Shown here in pieces: positions 24,806 to 37,948 of a stretch of 64,000 nucleotides of DNA (position 1 is its first letter; every line of letters begins with the position of its first letter). Made by a program: the position numbers and the translations under genes. Source of the stretch: Owenia fusiformis (lineage: Eukaryota; Annelida; Polychaeta; Sabellida; Oweniidae); contig CAIIXF020000009.1 of the NCBI GenBank assembly GCA_903813345.2, forward strand, positions 21,663,759 through 21,727,758, read 5' to 3'. Below the pieces are notes generated by a model. It was not told the origin of the DNA. It saw nothing but the letters and a program-made list of their open reading frames with translations, and ran no database searches.

Positions 24806-26372
24806 TTGTTTTAATATTTTGCCTGGATGAACACGAATATGCTTATAATAATCCTAATTTCTCAGTCACCTGTAATTTGTAATTGAATGACTAATTATAA
24901 ACAACAACAGTGCGCTTGCAAACACGATATCGTAATTGGCTACTTCGTGTAAATGCGTCTTCTAAGATATCAGGAGAATGTTTTTGACTAAAATTATAAA
25001 AGCGGACCAGATTGGCATGCATAAAAAATGTTCATCCTGTGATTAAACAACACCCTCTACCAGTGTTCCATTCCATTGCCGGTTTTGTTTACATTACTAC
25101 CTAGTATAAGTGATCGGTAATGGGGATAATGTTTCAAAGATAGTTCTGCGCGCGATACTACTTTTTACAAAAAAAACAATTGAAAACCTGTGTATAGAGG
25201 GGTTAAAAAGCCTAACCGAAGTAACCTGCTACATCCAAGGGCTTTTCCCCCAAGTTTATGATGCATAATTCTCTCGATTTGGGGAAGCTACGGCGCCCAT
25301 ACGGTTGACGTAAATCAAATGTGATTGAGACTGTACGTAAATACACCCTTCTTTTCTAGTCTAGCAATAGAAGTCCGGGTATTTAGTCTATTGTTGGTAA
25401 CAGGTGGCAACATTTTAGTAGGCAAATACTGTCGAGTGCCATCTTTAATTCAAGAAACACAATTTTATGGATGAAGCTATGAATAATCTAGATGCGAGGA
25501 GAAATGATTTTGATTTACATCATTAAATATTCAAAATTCAGTCAAATTGATGTCATATTTGAAATCTACATGAAAAAATACATCCAAAAATATGGTTTCG
25601 AAAACTGTTTATCAACTTTGAAAATTTAATATTTTTTGAAAATGTGACTTCTAGTTCGGGTTGATTCCCCCATAGACTCCACATTACAAAGTCACAAAAA
25701 GTGAAATATCTTTTCTTGTATTGGACAAATAACATTTTCTTTTACTGGACATACTTTAATTTGCATAACTATTCGATACATTAGGGCTATATGAAAATTG
25801 AACTACTAAAACAGATGTAATTTATGCTATCTGACCCGAGCGAGCCACCTGGTGGTGAAACTGTTAACTATCTACTCGCATTTGCGTTATTGAATTTAAA
25901 CTTCAAAGTGAATATCCCCGTGAATATCCGACCATCAAGTTGTCAGCTATGAATTGAAGTTCACATAATGTCGGTCCATCCCAACAATGCAACTAGTAAC
26001 AGAAAAGGGTATTTGGCATTAGGAAGACAGTACAACTCAAGTCCACAATGCAATTCATATTTCTTCTAGTATATTCTTGTCATATTTATTCTGTATGTAT
26101 AATGATGACAGTTTTTACAGTTGTGCAATGAATCAACTCACAGCTGAAAATATTTAAGACAAATGCTGCATATTTCTAGTTTGAGATAATTGTTTATTCT
26201 TCCACGAGCTATAGATTACTTCTTGATGAGCAACATTCATTGACATGTGAAGGTACATGTGTTTCAGAAAATCATAATTCCATCTCTACCTATTGGATAT
26301 AACATATACAGTGAGTTTATGTGAGGGGTTTATGAACACGTTTTAATTCTGTTTGTACAGAATTTAACATTT
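24806..26372. other. Intergenic DNA
   Basis: No gene, no clear repeat array and no RNA gene recognised. Short random frames only. Confidence 0.5.
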
Positions 26373-26378
26373 TTTATT
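26373..26378 (-). promoter_or_regulatory. Candidate NUF2 poly(A) signal
   Basis: AATAAA on the - strand (tttatt on +) lies about 360 bp after the NUF2 stop codon, a plausible cleavage signal. Position is the only support. Confidence 0.4.
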
Positions 26379-26735
26379 CCTCTATCTGATATTGTCATTA
26401 CTCACTTCTCACAGAAATTTCTAAAACTTCAATCCCGAATGAATGCTCCATTTTAAATATCAAAAACATCTCTTTTTTACTGACAAAAGCTCAGGTCTAT
26501 GGAAGCAACTTGGAGTTTTTCTATACAATATGTCCGTATGAGTGTGTACAGTTGAAATTGGTGAATGTTGGTGGATGCGATCTATATCTATGAACAGTTC
26601 TATGTACAGGCAGTTAATATATACTGTGTATGCAGGGTCCATGTTATATACATTGAATGTCCATGTGGACATGACCTAAATGTTCTATATACAGACACTT
26701 CATACATGGACTACATGAGTAATAGTCTATAAGTT

Positions 26736-29700
26736 TCATGTACATTTAACACTTTGTAAAACTTCATCAGCAACATTCATCACTTCTTCATGTTTCCCAT
26801 CCAACTGAAATACAGAACAATGATACAATATAACATGTCAAAATCATTCACAAAATTCCTCGTATGTAATACCTTGTAAAACAATTTTTCAAATCTCTAA
26901 AACTTGCCCACTGCAAAACACATGATTACTGTTTTCATTGGCAAATATAATTTTGAATCATACATGTTGAAATTAACAAAATTAATAAATAACAGCTACT
27001 GAAAATTTTAGAGGGATAGATTTAATATTTCTCAGGCAAAGGCACTGAAGGCTCAAAATGTTCCCTATCTGAAAAATCTATAAACCCAAAACAGTATGCA
27101 AAAATATACGTGCACTTTACCTTTTTTAAAACCATTCTATATTGATCCTGTATACAGATCATGTCTTCCTTATGCTTTTCCGTTGCAACCTTCAGCTCTT
27201 GTAGCATCTTCATCTTCATAACATTCATTTTCTGCTTCCCTGCTTCATCTTCATCATGGAGCTGAGTAAACCTCTCAAGTTCACTAAAACAAAATAATTT
27301 ACAATGAAGCATTTGAGCGTATATGACATCACAAATCAGGGTTTTCACCAGGAAATTTTTAGACCCCGGGTTTTTCACGGTCCCCTATGTGAGATAAGAG
27401 ATATCCTATTAGTATAATTTTCAAAATACTATTCAGGGCTTGCATTAACGGCGTCCCGTACATGTTAAGGACTCAAAAATAATTTGGAGGACGCAAAAAT
27501 TGAAAATATTTCCGTTTTTTGGACGCAAAATTTTTTTAGGTCAATACTACAATGTGTTTACAACGATACCTAACAAAAACAAATAATTATGATCTCTCAC
27601 CTTTATTTGAATCGTAAATAAGGCTCAACATGTTGAATATTTACAAATAATCATGATTCTCTCAAATTTTTTCGACTTTGTTTATTTTCAGATTTGAAAC
27701 CATGACACGCCACAGTTTTTCCTATTCAGAAACAAATATTAGGTTATTCATGAAATAAAATGTATTCATTGTCGAATGAACAAACATGCATTTATTCAGT
27801 CCGTACTTAATGTTTACTTCCGTTTTAAATTCGCGGCAAGAAATCAAAAACTGAAAAATAGGGGACACACTTTTTTTTCAAAGGACACACTTTTTTAAAG
27901 AAAATTGCGTCCTTGGGACTCACAAATTTTCTAACCTAATGCAAGCGCTGACTATTTAAGATTATCTTCCTCTTTTAATCTCAATATACATTTCTAAAAG
28001 GTTTTTGACTTCCTATTTCTTGTTTGTATCCAGTTTATGTATTTTCTCAAGAGTTTTACCACAGATAATGTGGCAAAAACGTATAATTGGACTCAGGAAA
28101 AAACACTTTAGACTCCAGAAAAGCTATTAGACTCTGGAGCAAGAGGGTCTTACAACAAAAGCAATTGCCTAAAGGTCAAGCCATTTATCTAAATCTGGGT
28201 CACTTATTTTTTTAACAGTCACGCAGAAACATATCAGCTGCTTTGAATTCAATTTGACAAGTATTGTTGACTAATTAACACTGCCAATATTTAAGTTTTC
28301 AATAATATCATTGCAGCATAAAGGAGTATAGGACTAAATCCCTGCAGCATTGTACATGACACATGCAGCATACACAGCCAATATAATTCGGCGCCGTTTT
28401 GGCATCGAAAACATTCGGCGCTGTTCCGGCACCGTTTCAACACCGTTCCCGCACCGAAACCTTTCTACACCAAAATTTGCCACCGGACTAGTCAGTCCAT
28501 TTGGTGCCGAAACGTCACCGAAATGGCGTCGAAAATCAGATTGCATTTTTGGGGGTGTAAGCGCAACAAATATAATATGAAACATTATGAGCAATAACAT
28601 CATGATTAGTTGAGCAATTACACTTACTTTTGAGACTGTTCCACTGTTGCTTTATAACTTTCCACTTTATTGTGATGTTGGAGGGAATTTTTAGTGATTT
28701 TGTCCTGGCGTGTGGATAGCATGCGTTTTGTTTGTGTCTCTTGTGCTGCAAGGTCTCTCAAGCAGTCTTTCTGTGTAGTGGTTTTGTCACGAATATTTGA
28801 GATTTCTCCTAAAACTTCCCTGGAACACAAAAAAAATTTTCAGATTTATCATCTCTCAAAATCAATCTTATTTGCCAACTGTGCAATCTTGCTGCCCCTA
28901 AGTCAGAACTACCAAAACCTACTTTCAACAAACCTCACTATACCTTCAACTCCCCAATAACCTATATGGTGTACTTTATATGTATCAAATATAAAAACCA
29001 TTATCATGGTGCATAATTAAGAAAGACAATAATTATGAAAGATGTTACTTCATGCCTTTAATGTTATTTAACTCGAAACCCCTTGTGGATACTGAATAAA
29101 TACAGGGTATATATTTATCGTATTATCTGTAAAATGAAGCTCTCTGATTGGTCAGTTCCTCTGCTGTGTATTGCTACTGAGATTGTTCTCATTGATCATC
29201 TCCATAGCAACACAGAAAATATTGGTACAGAGGGGACAATCTCAGTAGCAATACAAAGAATACAGAACATTTTCTAGAGATTATCTTCTATGTAAAATGC
29301 ATTGGCCTAAGATCACATGATAAGAACGTTGTAGAATATTTACAGGATATATTCTGCTCTCGATATTTTATATTGGCACTCGACTTTGTCTCATTCCAAT
29401 ACAGAATTTCTCGAGCAGAATATATCCTATATTGCACTTCAAATCATTAAATAACTTATAAATTGCAGGACTATAGGTTTCGACATATCTTGGAGTGTTG
29501 TCAGATTTCAAGGGTTAATTTGATTGTTCCCCCACCTGAATCACAGGGCTTTTACCTTTCCTTCTCAATCTCTGCATTGATTCCCATGATTAACTTGAGT
29601 CCTTGTTCAGAGTCATTCTCCAGCTGGACTCTCTTCTCTTTATCATCTCTCAGCTCCAAGAGTCTCTGCAGCTTGTCTTCTTTGGTCACTTTCAGCTGCG

Positions 29701-32700
29701 TCAGTTGCGACTTCATCCTCTCCTGATCGCCTTTACGTCTCTCAGGTGATTGGACAATCTGTCGGGACAGCTTCTGGCTAGCCTCTTTTTGAGTGAGTAG
29801 TGACACTTTCAGTTGATTCTATGTAAGATAGGTGACAATGAGATTGTATTGTAGTAACCTCAGTGGAAAAGAATGGAATTGTTCAAGAACTGTTCTTGAA
29901 ATGTTACAGAATGGAAAACTGAACAGTTCCACAAGTGTTCATCCAACTGATTTTGATATTCTAGAACTGTTCATTAGCCCTATTTACAACAAACTGGACA
30001 AAATGAAATTACGAACACTTTCAGTTGATTCTAGGTACAGAATACAAACATTATAATGAAACAACAAATAATCTTAACACCTGAGGTTCTATATTATCTG
30101 ACATACTGTACAAAAATAAAATTTTCTTCATTGAAAACAAAATATATCACAATTAGGCTTCATATTATCTGTAATAACTTTAATAACCTTTAAGGAGGGG
30201 GGTTGAGTTTGCACTTACTATCTGGGCTGTTTTATTTGTAATGTCTTGTTTCCTAGCTGCAATATCTTTCTGAAGTGTGGCCTGAGTCTTGTGATGTTCT
30301 TGCATTTTGCGAGTTACCATGTCAGTGCGCTCAATGTACTGCAACCAAAGAATGTGTAAGCTTATTAGAATGTATGGAATATCCCATATGTTAAAAGTGG
30401 ACATCAAACACAAGAGCAAGTTTCCATTAACAATGTTTTTTAATTAATCAACTTAAAATGAATATACTATATATACTATTTTAACTTTTACATTGGTCAT
30501 TTCCATACTGTTGGTATAAAGGTCAAGTTTTGTAGACATAGAAATAAACATGTACATGAAAGATGAAAATATAAAACAGGCATTAACATGAAAAATGTCA
30601 CCAACTGCCATTTGTTACAGATGCCTGTCGCCGAACACCAACAGCCAAATGCTGAACACCAACTGCCAAACACCATCCACAAAAATATTGGAGACTATGA
30701 CAACATATCACCACTTGTGGTGGTGACATAAAAACAACTCACCTCCTTAACTTCAGGTTCTTTCTCTGCTTTTGATGCTTTTATAGCATTAATCTTTGCC
30801 CTCAGATCATCATTCTGTTTAGTAAGTTGATCAAATTGCTCTTTTTCAACCGCCTTTAAAAATGCATAAAACACAATAAAAATATGAAGTCTCCTTAGAA
30901 ATTTGTATTTTTTCTTCCAAATTTTGGAAATAAGATTGTGGATTTTGCGATTTGAAAACTAAAGGTTTTGCGAGGATTTTGCATCAACAAATCTTGAAAA
31001 AAAAAATTTAATAAATCTATGGGGACAGTATAAAGATAATTAGGTGAACCCATTTGCTATAAGAAAGGTATATGTACAGGTATGGTAGAAACAGCATGTC
31101 TGAATCATCTTCTGAAAATACATCTTGTTTTCAGTTTTCAATTGTTCAAACCTAACCTTTGAGAACAAGTAAACAACAGATGCTAATGAGTGATATTCTC
31201 AAAGCAAAGTCAGTAATTGTCGCTAAACCCTGTTATGATTAGGTAAGATGAACTTCATTCTAATCAATAAAAGGGTAATGTCAACAGAAACCTTATTAAA
31301 GGCCATAACAGTACTGCATATTATATAAATATTATTTCAATATTTATGATTGGTTTCCACCACATAGCAACAGGACAGTAAATACTTTTTGGTTAAGTGG
31401 GAGTATGTAAAGACTGAAATTCATTTAAAGAGTTTTAACTAAATTAACGTCCCAAGAATTTGTTTGAGTGGACTTAAAGAAAGAGTTGAAATACATGTAT
31501 AATTTAAGAAAACATCTTTGAATAAGATATTTGAGACAATGTTTTTTTCCAAGAATGAACAAGGGATAGCACTCACCCGTTGTTGCTTTATGTCATGCAC
31601 AAACTCTAGCCTCTCCTGAGAGAAACGTTTGAAGTTAATAAGACCAGACAATAACCTCAGGGTTCTCTTGATCTCTGCAAAACATTGCATTAAATGAGTA
31701 TTTTACTGTGTGACATTTAGAACAATGCAAAAATCTAATCTTGTATTTTTGAATCTCACTTTGTGAAATTTTAAGGCAGAATCAGATCTATGGGGGTGAT
31801 AAAATTACAAGCAACATGTACAATTGACCTACCAATCTATTCCTTACAATCTTAATATCTCAAAAGATTCATAATATGTTATAAATTGGTGAAGTTATAA
31901 TGGATTCAAAGTGCAAAAATGGGTGAAAAGGGTTTAAATTCTCCCAAATAATAAGAATGGTAACCATTCTTATAGAAAATAATTCATTATTGTAAAAATC
32001 TCGAGATTTCCTGAAATAAAGTACATGCACTTGGGATTTTTAGAAAATAGACATGAAAAGGAATGACATAAGCCAGAAATATTCTAAAATTGAAACAATT
32101 TTTTGTAAGCCTGATTGCTAGATCTGATTCTCTCTTTACAAGTTAAACTGTAAGTATGATGACAATACATTTTGATTGCTATATAGCTATATGTAACTTG
32201 TCAGCTTCTGAACACTAATGTTGCGGAGCCAACAAAATGTGTCAGTTTTGCAAAATTTTGTTCGAGTGTTCTCCTCAGGACTTTTTCTCAAGCGGGTACA
32301 AATTTCTTATTTCCACAATTTAGACATTTGGTCATAATAGGCCTATTTTTCATGATTTTTCTCATTTTCGAGTGGGTGTTAACAGATTTTTCAGGAATTT
32401 AATGCTGGGGAGATCACTGATATACATATTACTATCTTACGTACTTGGTTGAGTAATGTCACTGATGTTAAAGTCCTCCACACCACACGCAAACATGAGT
32501 CTTTGCCTGTAAAATAGAACTTAAAGAGTCAGGAAATTGGTATGGCTACATGTACTCTTTGCAATGGTAAGACTTCTTCCTTTTATAGTCTTCAAATAAT
32601 TTAGAAATAATTTGTTGTCCTTGTACTTTTAAAATTAAATCAGTAATTAAGCATATCAATAAGTAGCTGACATTTATCTTAAATTTGAATTTTCATTAAA

Positions 32701-35170
32701 GCCCATTACAGCTTCATTTGAAGTCAAAAGACAGAGTAAGATACAGAACTTGAAACCAGAATAATGCTTTTAAGTATAGCCCCTTACTGTGCTATTGCCC
32801 AAGGTGGATACATCAAATGTGGTCAATTATATTCCTATGTAGGTGTCACGGCCACAAATGTGTATAAATGTTATTGTGTTTTAATGAAATAAATAAAAAA
32901 AAATCAAATAAAAAAAAAATCAAAAAATCACTGACTTACATTGCTATGACAAACTGTATAAGAGGGATACCCTCCTCATACGTCTCTTGGTACTCCAGGT
33001 GCTCTGCTGCACTGAACTGCACCTGGATCATTCTATCTGCGCTCACCTGAGCAATGTCTTCAAAGAACACAGCATAGATCCTCTAAAAAAAGAACATATT
33101 CAAATTTTACTCAGCGACCCCTTACATTTCTCTTTTTCCAAAAGTATATATTATTATGACAATGACATGTTTGTTGTTTCTCAGAAACATATTACTAAAC
33201 AAACAATATAAACCCATATAGAGGAAATTCTATCAAATTTTACATTCTTAGTATTCTCAGGAAAAAGCAATGTAAAGGGGTCTGGTGAGCTGCTATGTTT
33301 GGATAAAAACTGGTCAAAGCAATCGTAAATACTTTTGCTTAAAAATTTCTTTCAAAAACAGTAATTACACAAGAACACAAATGTGTACAAAATGTCCCCA
33401 CCAATGGGTGATCCCATCAAATGGTTATCCTGAAAATGAGTAGACAAGACTTTACCAACACAATTTTAATTGATCCGTCACACAGTTAACTAGAAAACAA
33501 GTAAACAAGACTTTACAGACAAGATTTTAGGATGGAAAATCCAAAATGGCTGCCTTGACATTTACCCAGAATGTCAAAAAACTAATCTGTTCCTAGATTT
33601 TCATACTAAGAATCATCCCTGAAAATATGACATTGATATACCAAATGGTTCACCTGAAAACGCGTAGACAAGACTTTACAGACAAGATTTTAGGTCAGAA
33701 AATCCAAAATGGCTGCCATGACATTTACACAGAATGCCAAAAAACTAATCAGATGTAGATTTTCACACTAAGAATCATCCCTGAAAATTTGAAATTGATC
33801 TACCAAACGGTTCACCTAAAAACGAGTAGACAAGACTTAACAGGCAAGATTTTAAGACGGAAAATCCAAAATGGCTGCCTTGACATTTATCCAGAATGCC
33901 AAAAAACTAATCAGATCTAGATTTTCATACTAAGAATCATCCCTAAAAATTTGAAATTGATCTACAGAATGGTTCACCTGGAAATGCATAGACAAGACTT
34001 TACAGACAAGATTTTAGGACAGAAAATCCAAAATGGCTGCCTTGACATTTGCCCAGAATGCCAAAAAACTAATCAGTTCTACATTTTCATACTAAGAATC
34101 ATCTCTGAAAATTTGAAATTGATCTACCAAACGGTTCACCTGAAAACGCGTAGACAAGACTTTACAGACAAGATTTTAGGACGGAAAATCCAAAATGGCT
34201 GCCTTGACATTTACCCAGAATGCCAAAAAACAAATCAGATCTAGATTTTTATACTAAGAATCATCCCTGAAAATTTGAAATTGATCCACCAAACGGTTCA
34301 CCTGAAAACACGTAGACAAGACTTCACAGACAAGATTTTAGGACGGAAAAATCCAAAATGGCCGACAATAAAAAAGTGATTATGTGTTTTTGCTGATTTC
34401 TTCTTACAAAATTATCACATATTACTACTGTTAACAATAACATAGGCTTTTACAACAAAGTAGATCTGAAATTATTTATAAAGCTACTAAATAGTTAAAG
34501 TATGAAAACTGAAAAACACCATTCAATATGATACAAAGTATTATCGTGCGCTAACTTTTCTTAAGACATTCAAAATGGCTGACATGACTGAGCTAACAGG
34601 TCCAAAACCTAATCAGATCTAGAATGAAGTGAGCTGAACAAGATGTTAAAGTTTTAAAAGCAACTGTGAAGCCGTTTTTCTTAAAGTTTGCAGACAAGGA
34701 TTTTAGCATTTGACTTCAAAATGGCCGACAGGAAGAAGGTATCGAGTTAAAATTTTTTCATCCACATCTGTATGCACTTATAAGTTATCCCTGAAAATTT
34801 GAAGGTGATATGTGTAGCGGTTTTGGAGAAAACTGCCGGACGTATGGACAGACGGACAGACGGACGGACGGACGTACGGACGGACGCGCCTAGGCCGACA
34901 ATATGGCCCCACACTATGTGGTGGGGACATAAAAATGGAGATTTATTCTCAACCTCTCTCAAAGTTAAATGAGGACACCGATCTGTTTTGTACCAACCAG
35001 TTGCAATTCATTATTTGAGATCAAATAAAATAATTACTTAAGGTTTCAGAAGAGCGACTTACTTGTGGATTGTGGAAATCTTTATCAGTGATTGTTCCAA
35101 GATTGGGATAGGAAAGGTTGATAAATTCCACAACCTCATGGGTCTTGAGAACAGGAAACTGGAAATCCAT
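26736..35170 (-). CDS. NUF2: Kinetochore protein Nuf2 (Ndc80 complex), complete coding sequence, 10 coding exons
   Basis: Coding exons, in transcript order: 35170-35063, 33082-32940, 32506-32445, 31674-31577, 30853-30743, 30338-30219, 29818-29556, 28819-28628, 27283-27121 and 26804-26736 (TGA). Phases join without error to 1,329 bp, 442 residues, close to the roughly 460 of vertebrate NUF2. The N-terminal calponin-homology region (residues about 1-115) is clear: MDFQFPVLKTHEVVEFI, GVEDFNISDITQP and KRTLRLLSGLINFKRF match the family. The rest is coiled coil, with IVQSPERRKGDQERMKSQL resembling the conserved IVDSPEKLK block, and a short C-terminal part that would meet SPC24/SPC25. NUF2 pairs with NDC80 and attaches kinetochores to spindle microtubules. 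ATG follows a splice acceptor directly (ttttcag|ATG), so an untranslated exon lies further upstream and was not located. No stop or frameshift was seen. Confidence 0.95.
28370..28560. repeat. GC-rich gcaccg-motif island in a NUF2 intron
   Basis: A CpG-rich patch of about 190 bp with quasi-repeated phrases (ggcgccgttttggc, ggcgctgttccggc, gcaccgtttc, gcaccgaaac, ggtgccgaaacg) lies in AT-rich DNA. Both strands are open (76 and 89 codons), which follows from the composition. It is unlike either flank and may be an inserted element. Confidence 0.5.
29115..29462. mobile_element. Double-hairpin MITE, copy 1 (NUF2 intron)
   Basis: Text from tctgtaaaatgaagc and ctctgattggtcagttc to aataacttata is shared with 58190-58516 at high identity. 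It folds as two adjacent hairpins: tattgctactgagattgt pairs with acaatctcagtagcaata, and ggatatattctg...attggcactcgac pairs with the mirrored text to gaatatatcc. There is no coding frame. Confidence 0.85.
30590..30735 (-). mobile_element. Hairpin-ended element fragment beside a NUF2 splice donor
   Basis: The stem-loop atcaccac-tt-gtggtggt near 30707-30727 and the adjoining text (ccaaacaccatcc, accaactgcc) match in reverse the family at 6850-6990 and 9610-9650. It ends about 10 bp from the NUF2 exon whose donor is at 30742-30741. Confidence 0.6.
33390..34936. mobile_element. Pearl/DINE-like element with six 162-bp cores, (cgga)n and terminal stem-loop
   Basis: ccaaaatggc starts at 33541, 33704, 33866, 34028, 34190 and 34353: six units of 162-163 bp, the reverse complement of the array at 20315-21190. 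A non-repeated segment follows, then (cgga)n with interruptions (34846-34886) and a stem-loop (ccccac...gtggtgggg, about 34905-34927) ending in acataaaaa. The left side starts near gtccccaccaatggg (about 33394). Order and unit size match pearl/DINE-1-like non-autonomous Helentron-type elements. It sits in the first coding intron of NUF2. The 97-codon frame at 33951-34244 is repeat-driven. Confidence 0.82.
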
Positions 35171-37166
35171 CTGAAAATAATAAAAAAAAAACTATGAAGG
35201 GAGAGTATTTAGTAGGGTTCTGATAGGTAGGGTTCTATTTAGTGCTCAGCTTTTCGACCCTATATTGCTAGTTTCTATCAGATGTTCCACACTCACAGAG
35301 GTGATTTTCGGATACACATTATACTAGGGACATCTTGCATACCATTGAATAAATTGGCGCATAATTCTGCACTCATAAATATTAAAATTATGATGTTAGT
35401 TGGAGACCTACCCTTTATTTGACCAGCCCACTTCTTTCCTGTCTCATTTATACAGTTGAAATTGTAATTCTTGAGTTCTTAATTATCGAAAATCCTTCGT
35501 TATGCAAATCTATATAACACCAAGAAACACAATTATTATAATAACAATTCTCTAAAACTACTAAACGTGTAGCGAGATATCATATTATTTTCATATATTC
35601 ATATAATTTATATATATTCATATAATTATCCATTAATGTTATTAAACTAGTATTGAAATGATGATTTCGATAAGTTGAACACGCGATTAGTTTGACACGC
35701 GCATGTGCATAAAGAGGATTTTAATTTTCAAAATTAGTTCCAAATTTTTGACAAAAATCTCCTATTACTCATGAAATACCAAATTACTTCACTAAAAACG
35801 TAGCAAAAACGTTATTTCGGAGCATTCAAAGATAGGGTAGGTGCACAGATTATCGCAGTTTGCTGCTGCGTCATTATAGATCTAAATATAGCATGCGTAA
35901 TGGTATGATATCATCATGGCCATTGGGAAAGGCTACACAGGCTAAGATAACAATTTGTAACTTTTAAAAATGGGTTGGTGGATTTTCGATCTGAACGAGG
36001 GAGTCCTTCTACACTTATAGAGTAACTACGAGATGTGAATATTCTTCAAGGTTCGGTCGTATGAGCTTTCAAACCATCCATGGTTTGGAAATTATGGTTA
36101 CCGATTTCATTTATTTATGGTCCAAACTGTAATCAATGATGATCGCTTTACAAAACCACCAAGAATAATAATTTGTGAGGTATGCATATTCAATTAAAAG
36201 TGTATAATTTGTACTAGTGTGCATGACTAACTTGAAAAAAACAAATGTGTTTACCTGTTATTTTGAAAATTTTCGAAATTTCAGTTTTCACTCATTTCCA
36301 CCAAGCCTCGTTTTGGATTATGCGTAATTTGTCACGCGAACCCAGTTACCACTCTTCATTAGCGCAAAAAGTCTGCATTTTGAAGAATCTTATACCAATT
36401 TAGTGATATTCACTATGTGACTGATGTCATCAACAATACAATGTTAATATATTTCTTTCTTTTAAATAAAGATAAGCAACATTGAAATCCACAAATCTGA
36501 AATCCAGTGTTAAAAATCCCGGGAGGCCAAGACTATCGGCTAAGGGTCGATAGAAAGAATTTCCAAATAAAGATGGCATGGTAATCGATCTGTGTTTATA
36601 TACAGTGAAAAAGATAATAGTTAATTTTATTAGATAGATAATAGATAGAAAATAGATAATTTCTACTTTTCTACTTGTACGTTATTATGTCTATGTAAGT
36701 TTTTCTTTTTCTTCTTTTGTACATTTGCCATTTGGGGGTACAATAAATAAATATCATAATAGTAGGCTTAAGCCTATACTGGATTCTGTTGGTGCTGCCA
36801 TCTTTATATCTTTATGGACATATCAGTAACATATCGTATCACAAATGTCCAATCATTTCCAATCACTAATTTTCTGACAAATATATACTCCATCGACTAA
36901 TAAATATTCAGGGGGTAGAATGGGATAGTCTGATAGTCCTTGGGAACTATTACACGTTGACCGAAGTGACGTTACTAAAATAGTAGGCCTTTTTAAAGAT
37001 GGCGTTAATGTATAGGCTACTGTACAGTGTAGTTCAAATGCCAGGGAGTCAATGATACGTATTGATAAGTGAACATTATCAACATTTTATAAATGGTGTC
37101 CAGTTTTGTCTATATATTTTCAGATCAATATTAGTGAAATTTTTGATTCATAATCGAGTACTTATC
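35171..37166. other. NUF2 5' region / intergenic
   Basis: It should hold the NUF2 untranslated first exon and promoter, which I cannot place. Around 36640-36760 a pyrimidine-rich stretch ending in gccatttgggggtacaataaataaat resembles the 3' tail of a retroposon. Nothing else recognised. Confidence 0.45.
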
Positions 37167-37168
37167 TA

Positions 37169-37948
37169 CACTCCCCTCCATAAGTTTGACAAACTTAGCC
37201 CCCACTACACATTGAACTACGTGTTAAAGCCTCTTTATGTTTGAATTTCTATTTAGCCTACATAACCTGCGAGAAAAATACTTATGATATTGATGGAAAT
37301 GTAACCTGAATTCATCTCCAATGCCTCCAAATTTTCAGATTTTTTCGTCAATAATAAAAGGTCGGAAATTGATGATAAATACAGTAATCTGTTTAAAAAA
37401 ATCGATATTCCCATGTAAACCAATGGGAAATGGTAGGTTTGCCGCAAGTCATATGACAGAATATTCATCCATCTGAGTTCTTGAAAAAAATACAAGTAGT
37501 CAATTGAATTTTCGAACTTTATCTAATAAAAAATCGATACGTTTCTTCAGGTTTAAAAAAGTTGTAGGGCTTCAAAGACAAAATTATTTGATTTAACACA
37601 GGAGGCGGAAAATGATTTTCAAAAATCACTTTAAAGCTCTGTAACTTTAGTATTCATCTAGTTGAAAGCCCATTTTAGCCTTGAAAAAGGTTAAACAACT
37701 CAATTTTCTATATAAAAATATTTTTGGTGAATATTTTACTAGATATATATCCTGAAATCAGATTTGCTCCGAACTCATCAGTTCCCATGTTTACATGGGA
37801 ATGACGATTTTCAAGAATTCATCAAATTTATCATCAATTTTCGACCTTTCGTAATTGAGAAAAAAAATTGGGCAAATTTGGAGGCATTGGAAATGAACTC
37901 AAGTTACATTTCCTTCAATAAAGGTTGCCAAACTTATGGAGGGGAGTG
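37169..37948. mobile_element. TIR element family 'CACTCCCC', copy 1 (780 bp)
   Basis: The left end CACTCCCCTCCATAAGTTTG and right end CAAACTTATGGAGGGGAGTG are perfect inverted repeats flanked by TA (37167-37168, 37949-37950). The inverted similarity goes deeper with mismatches: attcatctccaatgcctcca and aaaggtcggaaattgatgat on the left pair with tggaggcattggaaatgaac and atcatcaattttcgaccttt on the right. No transposase. The TA duplication suggests Tc1/mariner-type mobilisation. Confidence 0.9.

Noticed and set aside
28334-28603. Overlapping open frames of 89 (-) and 76 (+) codons
   Set aside because: Composition effect of a GC-rich motif island inside a NUF2 intron; no family resemblance.
33951-34244. 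97-codon repeat protein
   Set aside because: It spans two 162-bp tandem units and exists only because 162 is a multiple of three.
34747-34962. 71-codon frame with a Thr-Ser-Val-Arg-Pro repeat on the - strand
   Set aside because: Translation of the (cgga)n microsatellite at the end of the pearl-like element.
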